Shown one piece after another: positions 36,801-37,662 of a stretch of 37,662 bases of DNA. Below the pieces are notes generated by a model. It did no database searches and was not told the DNA's origin. It saw only the letters and a list, made by a program, of their open reading frames with translations. Source of the stretch: Bacteroidales bacterium (lineage in GTDB: Bacteria > Bacteroidota > Bacteroidia > Bacteroidales > UBA932). Every line of letters starts with the position of its first letter. The first letter of the stretch is position 1. The position numbers were made by a program, and so were the translations under genes. The DNA lies in the NCBI GenBank assembly GCA_024694675.1, contig JAILJO010000055.1:1-37662 (forward strand), written 5' to 3'.

Positions 36801-37633
36801 CAGGACACATCCTCCAGGGCGCAGGGCTCGTTGAGGTTCAGGATAAGGCCGGAATTGATAAGGTCCACCGCTTTCCTTCCAATCTGCACCGTCCTCCATG
36901 GAGTTTTGAAAGTTCCAGGGACGATTGCTTTCTGCTCCAGGTTCTCCGGTCCGTCCGGCGCCAGGGCGGCCACGAAGCCGTTCCCGGCCTTCTTGAGCGT
37001 CATCTCCGGAAAGTCCATCAGGGCGGCCTCATGGATACTGCCGTAAAGGCCGCCGTCGGTGTGGAAAGTCATGGGAGTATTGGCATCCTGGAGCTCGGAA
37101 AGCTTCATCCGACGGTACTCCTGCTCATAGGAATCGAAGTTTGCCGGAATGGACCAGCTGTCACCGTCAGAGGCAACATTGAACTGTGTGAGTTCATCAG
37201 TTATAACCAGACTATCCCTAATCTTATACTCATAGCGGAATCCGGCCCCGTCATCGAACACCCTGAAACGGAGAGTGAGACAGGCGTCGTCATTGGCAAG
37301 CCGTACTTTCAGTTCGCGGTGATTATCAGTTATCTCTTTGTTCTCTCCCCAGGGCTGCCGCCAGGAATCTTTATGAGAGGAGACCTTTGTGCCCAGCAGG
37401 TGGAAGCCATCTTTCAGGTTAACCAGATTGGCATTGTGCCCAAGGGCCGATTCGGCGATAAATGGCTTACCGTCAACAGATATGGAGTACAGAGGCTCTC
37501 CGCTTCCTGAGAGGGAAAACAGCAGTTTAATGCTGCCGTCAGGGGATGTGACGGAGGTTTTTGGGGTACAGGAAAAAAGCAGAAATACAGCCACTAGATT
37601 GACAAGCCGTGTTATGGTCAAGATACTATTCAT
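33821..37633 (-). CDS. Predicted GH97-GH65 bifunctional glycoside hydrolase lipoprotein
   Basis: N-terminal half SusB/GH97-like (PDGSIKLLFSLS..., WWGMHLGLNSWGKGHRHGATTENAIKYIDFAADN, AKRHIMVDAHEPIKETGLRRTYPNFMTREGARGMEWNAW); C-terminal half GH65-like (GYNGHVFWDSEMWMYPVMLIMNP, DVVGADEYAQHVDNNAFTN, KQADPNLLAYPLGL, GPAMTWGIFAVQYARLGD, NPYFLTGAGALLQAVIYGFGGYDIT). Confidence 0.85.
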   Translation of the reverse strand: MNSILTITRLVNLVAVFLLFSCTPKTSVTSPDGSIKLLFSLSGSGEPLYSISVDGKPFIAESALGHNANLVNLKDGFHLLGTKVSSHKDSWRQPWGENKEITDNHRELKVRLANDDACLTLRFRVFDDGAGFRYEYKIRDSLVITDELTQFNVASDGDSWSIPANFDSYEQEYRRMKLSELQDANTPMTFHTDGGLYGSIHEAALMDFPEMTLKKAGNGFVAALAPDGPENLEQKAIVPGTFKTPWRTVQIGRKAVDLINSGLILNLNEPCALEDVSWIKPAKYVGVWWGMHLGLNSWGKGHRHGATTENAIKYIDFAADNNVDAVLLEGWNDGWTLGWAHHDFDFTCPAPDFDLDKVLAYAREKGVDYIIHHETAGEVAWYEKQLERDLDFAAERGIHSLKTGYAGWLLDGHYHHSQYGVRHYAKVAAEAAKRHIMVDAHEPIKETGLRRTYPNFMTREGARGMEWNAWSSGNKPSHHEILPFTRLLSGPMDYTPGIFDIQYKSIAGSPDVKVWNNVHSSQCRVNTTLAKQIALWVVLYSPMQMAADLIQNYEGHPAFQFFRDFKPDCDWSRALQGEIGQYVAIVRRAEDEFFYGAVTNEEGRTLNQPLSFLTPGVIYTATIYADAPDANWKSNPYAYTISTRVVTSEDTLDIVLAPGGGQAVNFKPLASFDDWSITATDHTASEYYGMAMANGRLGILPGKEPFSVERVMLNHVFDYDDAAGVDAVPDGPVPFNISMIIDGRCDWNITRWQQTVDIRNAEHRTSFVADGKVSVQYRIIALRAHPNCLLMDVSTDAPRGLKVEFIGLEDSFIDSSTPHGRYKVSTATGLIDKRPGHFVIASSIVTGLESEDPAAEARKQLEELRKTGVKKAIRQHRKAWEDLWKGDIVIDGDPLSQQAVRMALFNLYGSIREGTGLSVSPMGLTGKGYNGHVFWDSEMWMYPVMLIMNPGMADSMLRYRLDRMTGAAARAREFGYNGLMFPWESDWDGKETTPSWALTGPLEHHISADIAIAAWNRYLVTHDKEKLRECWPLLNGVARFLESRVTPNLDGSYSIRDVVGADEYAQHVDNNAFTNGSAKLALRAAVKAAGILGESVPNNWSSIAESLVIPEKDGITLDYECYDGRLTKQADPNLLAYPLGLITDPERIRRDLEYYAPRIDSKDGPAMTWGIFAVQYARLGDTDKAYEFFRRSFEPNLRQPFCALAETPVSGNPYFLTGAGALLQAVIYGFGGYDITPDALLKSNETLPRQWKSLTITAPASKQKYLSQIH

Positions 37634-37662
37634 CGAGCAATTGAACCAATTCCTTTTTGCGT

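Overview
The window looks like Bacteroidales-type DNA: SusC/SusD pairs, Mfa/Fim-type fimbrillins, and TAnnTTTG promoter boxes. Left flank (1-13268): the 3' end of a susC gene, susD, a BACON-like surface lipoprotein, gyrA, a TPR protein, an M23+LysM peptidase and a phosphomannomutase. Middle (about 13.4-33.7 kb): what appears to be a mobilizable, plasmid-derived element. It carries an HTH/excisionase-like protein, a Toprim primase, an XRE-like HTH, a TraG/VirD4-type coupling protein, a relaxase, SSB, a MobA-like relaxosome protein, an RHH-like protein, a PgeF/YfiH-like protein, a decayed radC, an iteron array with a Rep_3-like initiator, a TraO-like barrel, a D12/Dam-like methyltransferase homologue and a type V pilus-like locus. 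No integrase or transposase is visible. Right flank: a 1270-aa predicted GH97-GH65 fusion. The most interesting signals are: (i) a repeated TTGWCAA-N7-WTGACAA motif at three intergenic regulatory regions of the element; (ii) a dense nested-hairpin region in front of mobA; (iii) two helically phased repeat arrays; (iv) an unannotated small-RNA candidate with tandem interlocked promoters; (v) a Dam-like protein with a degenerate catalytic motif; (vi) the GH97-GH65 fusion. All family assignments come from reading motifs by eye; no searches were run.
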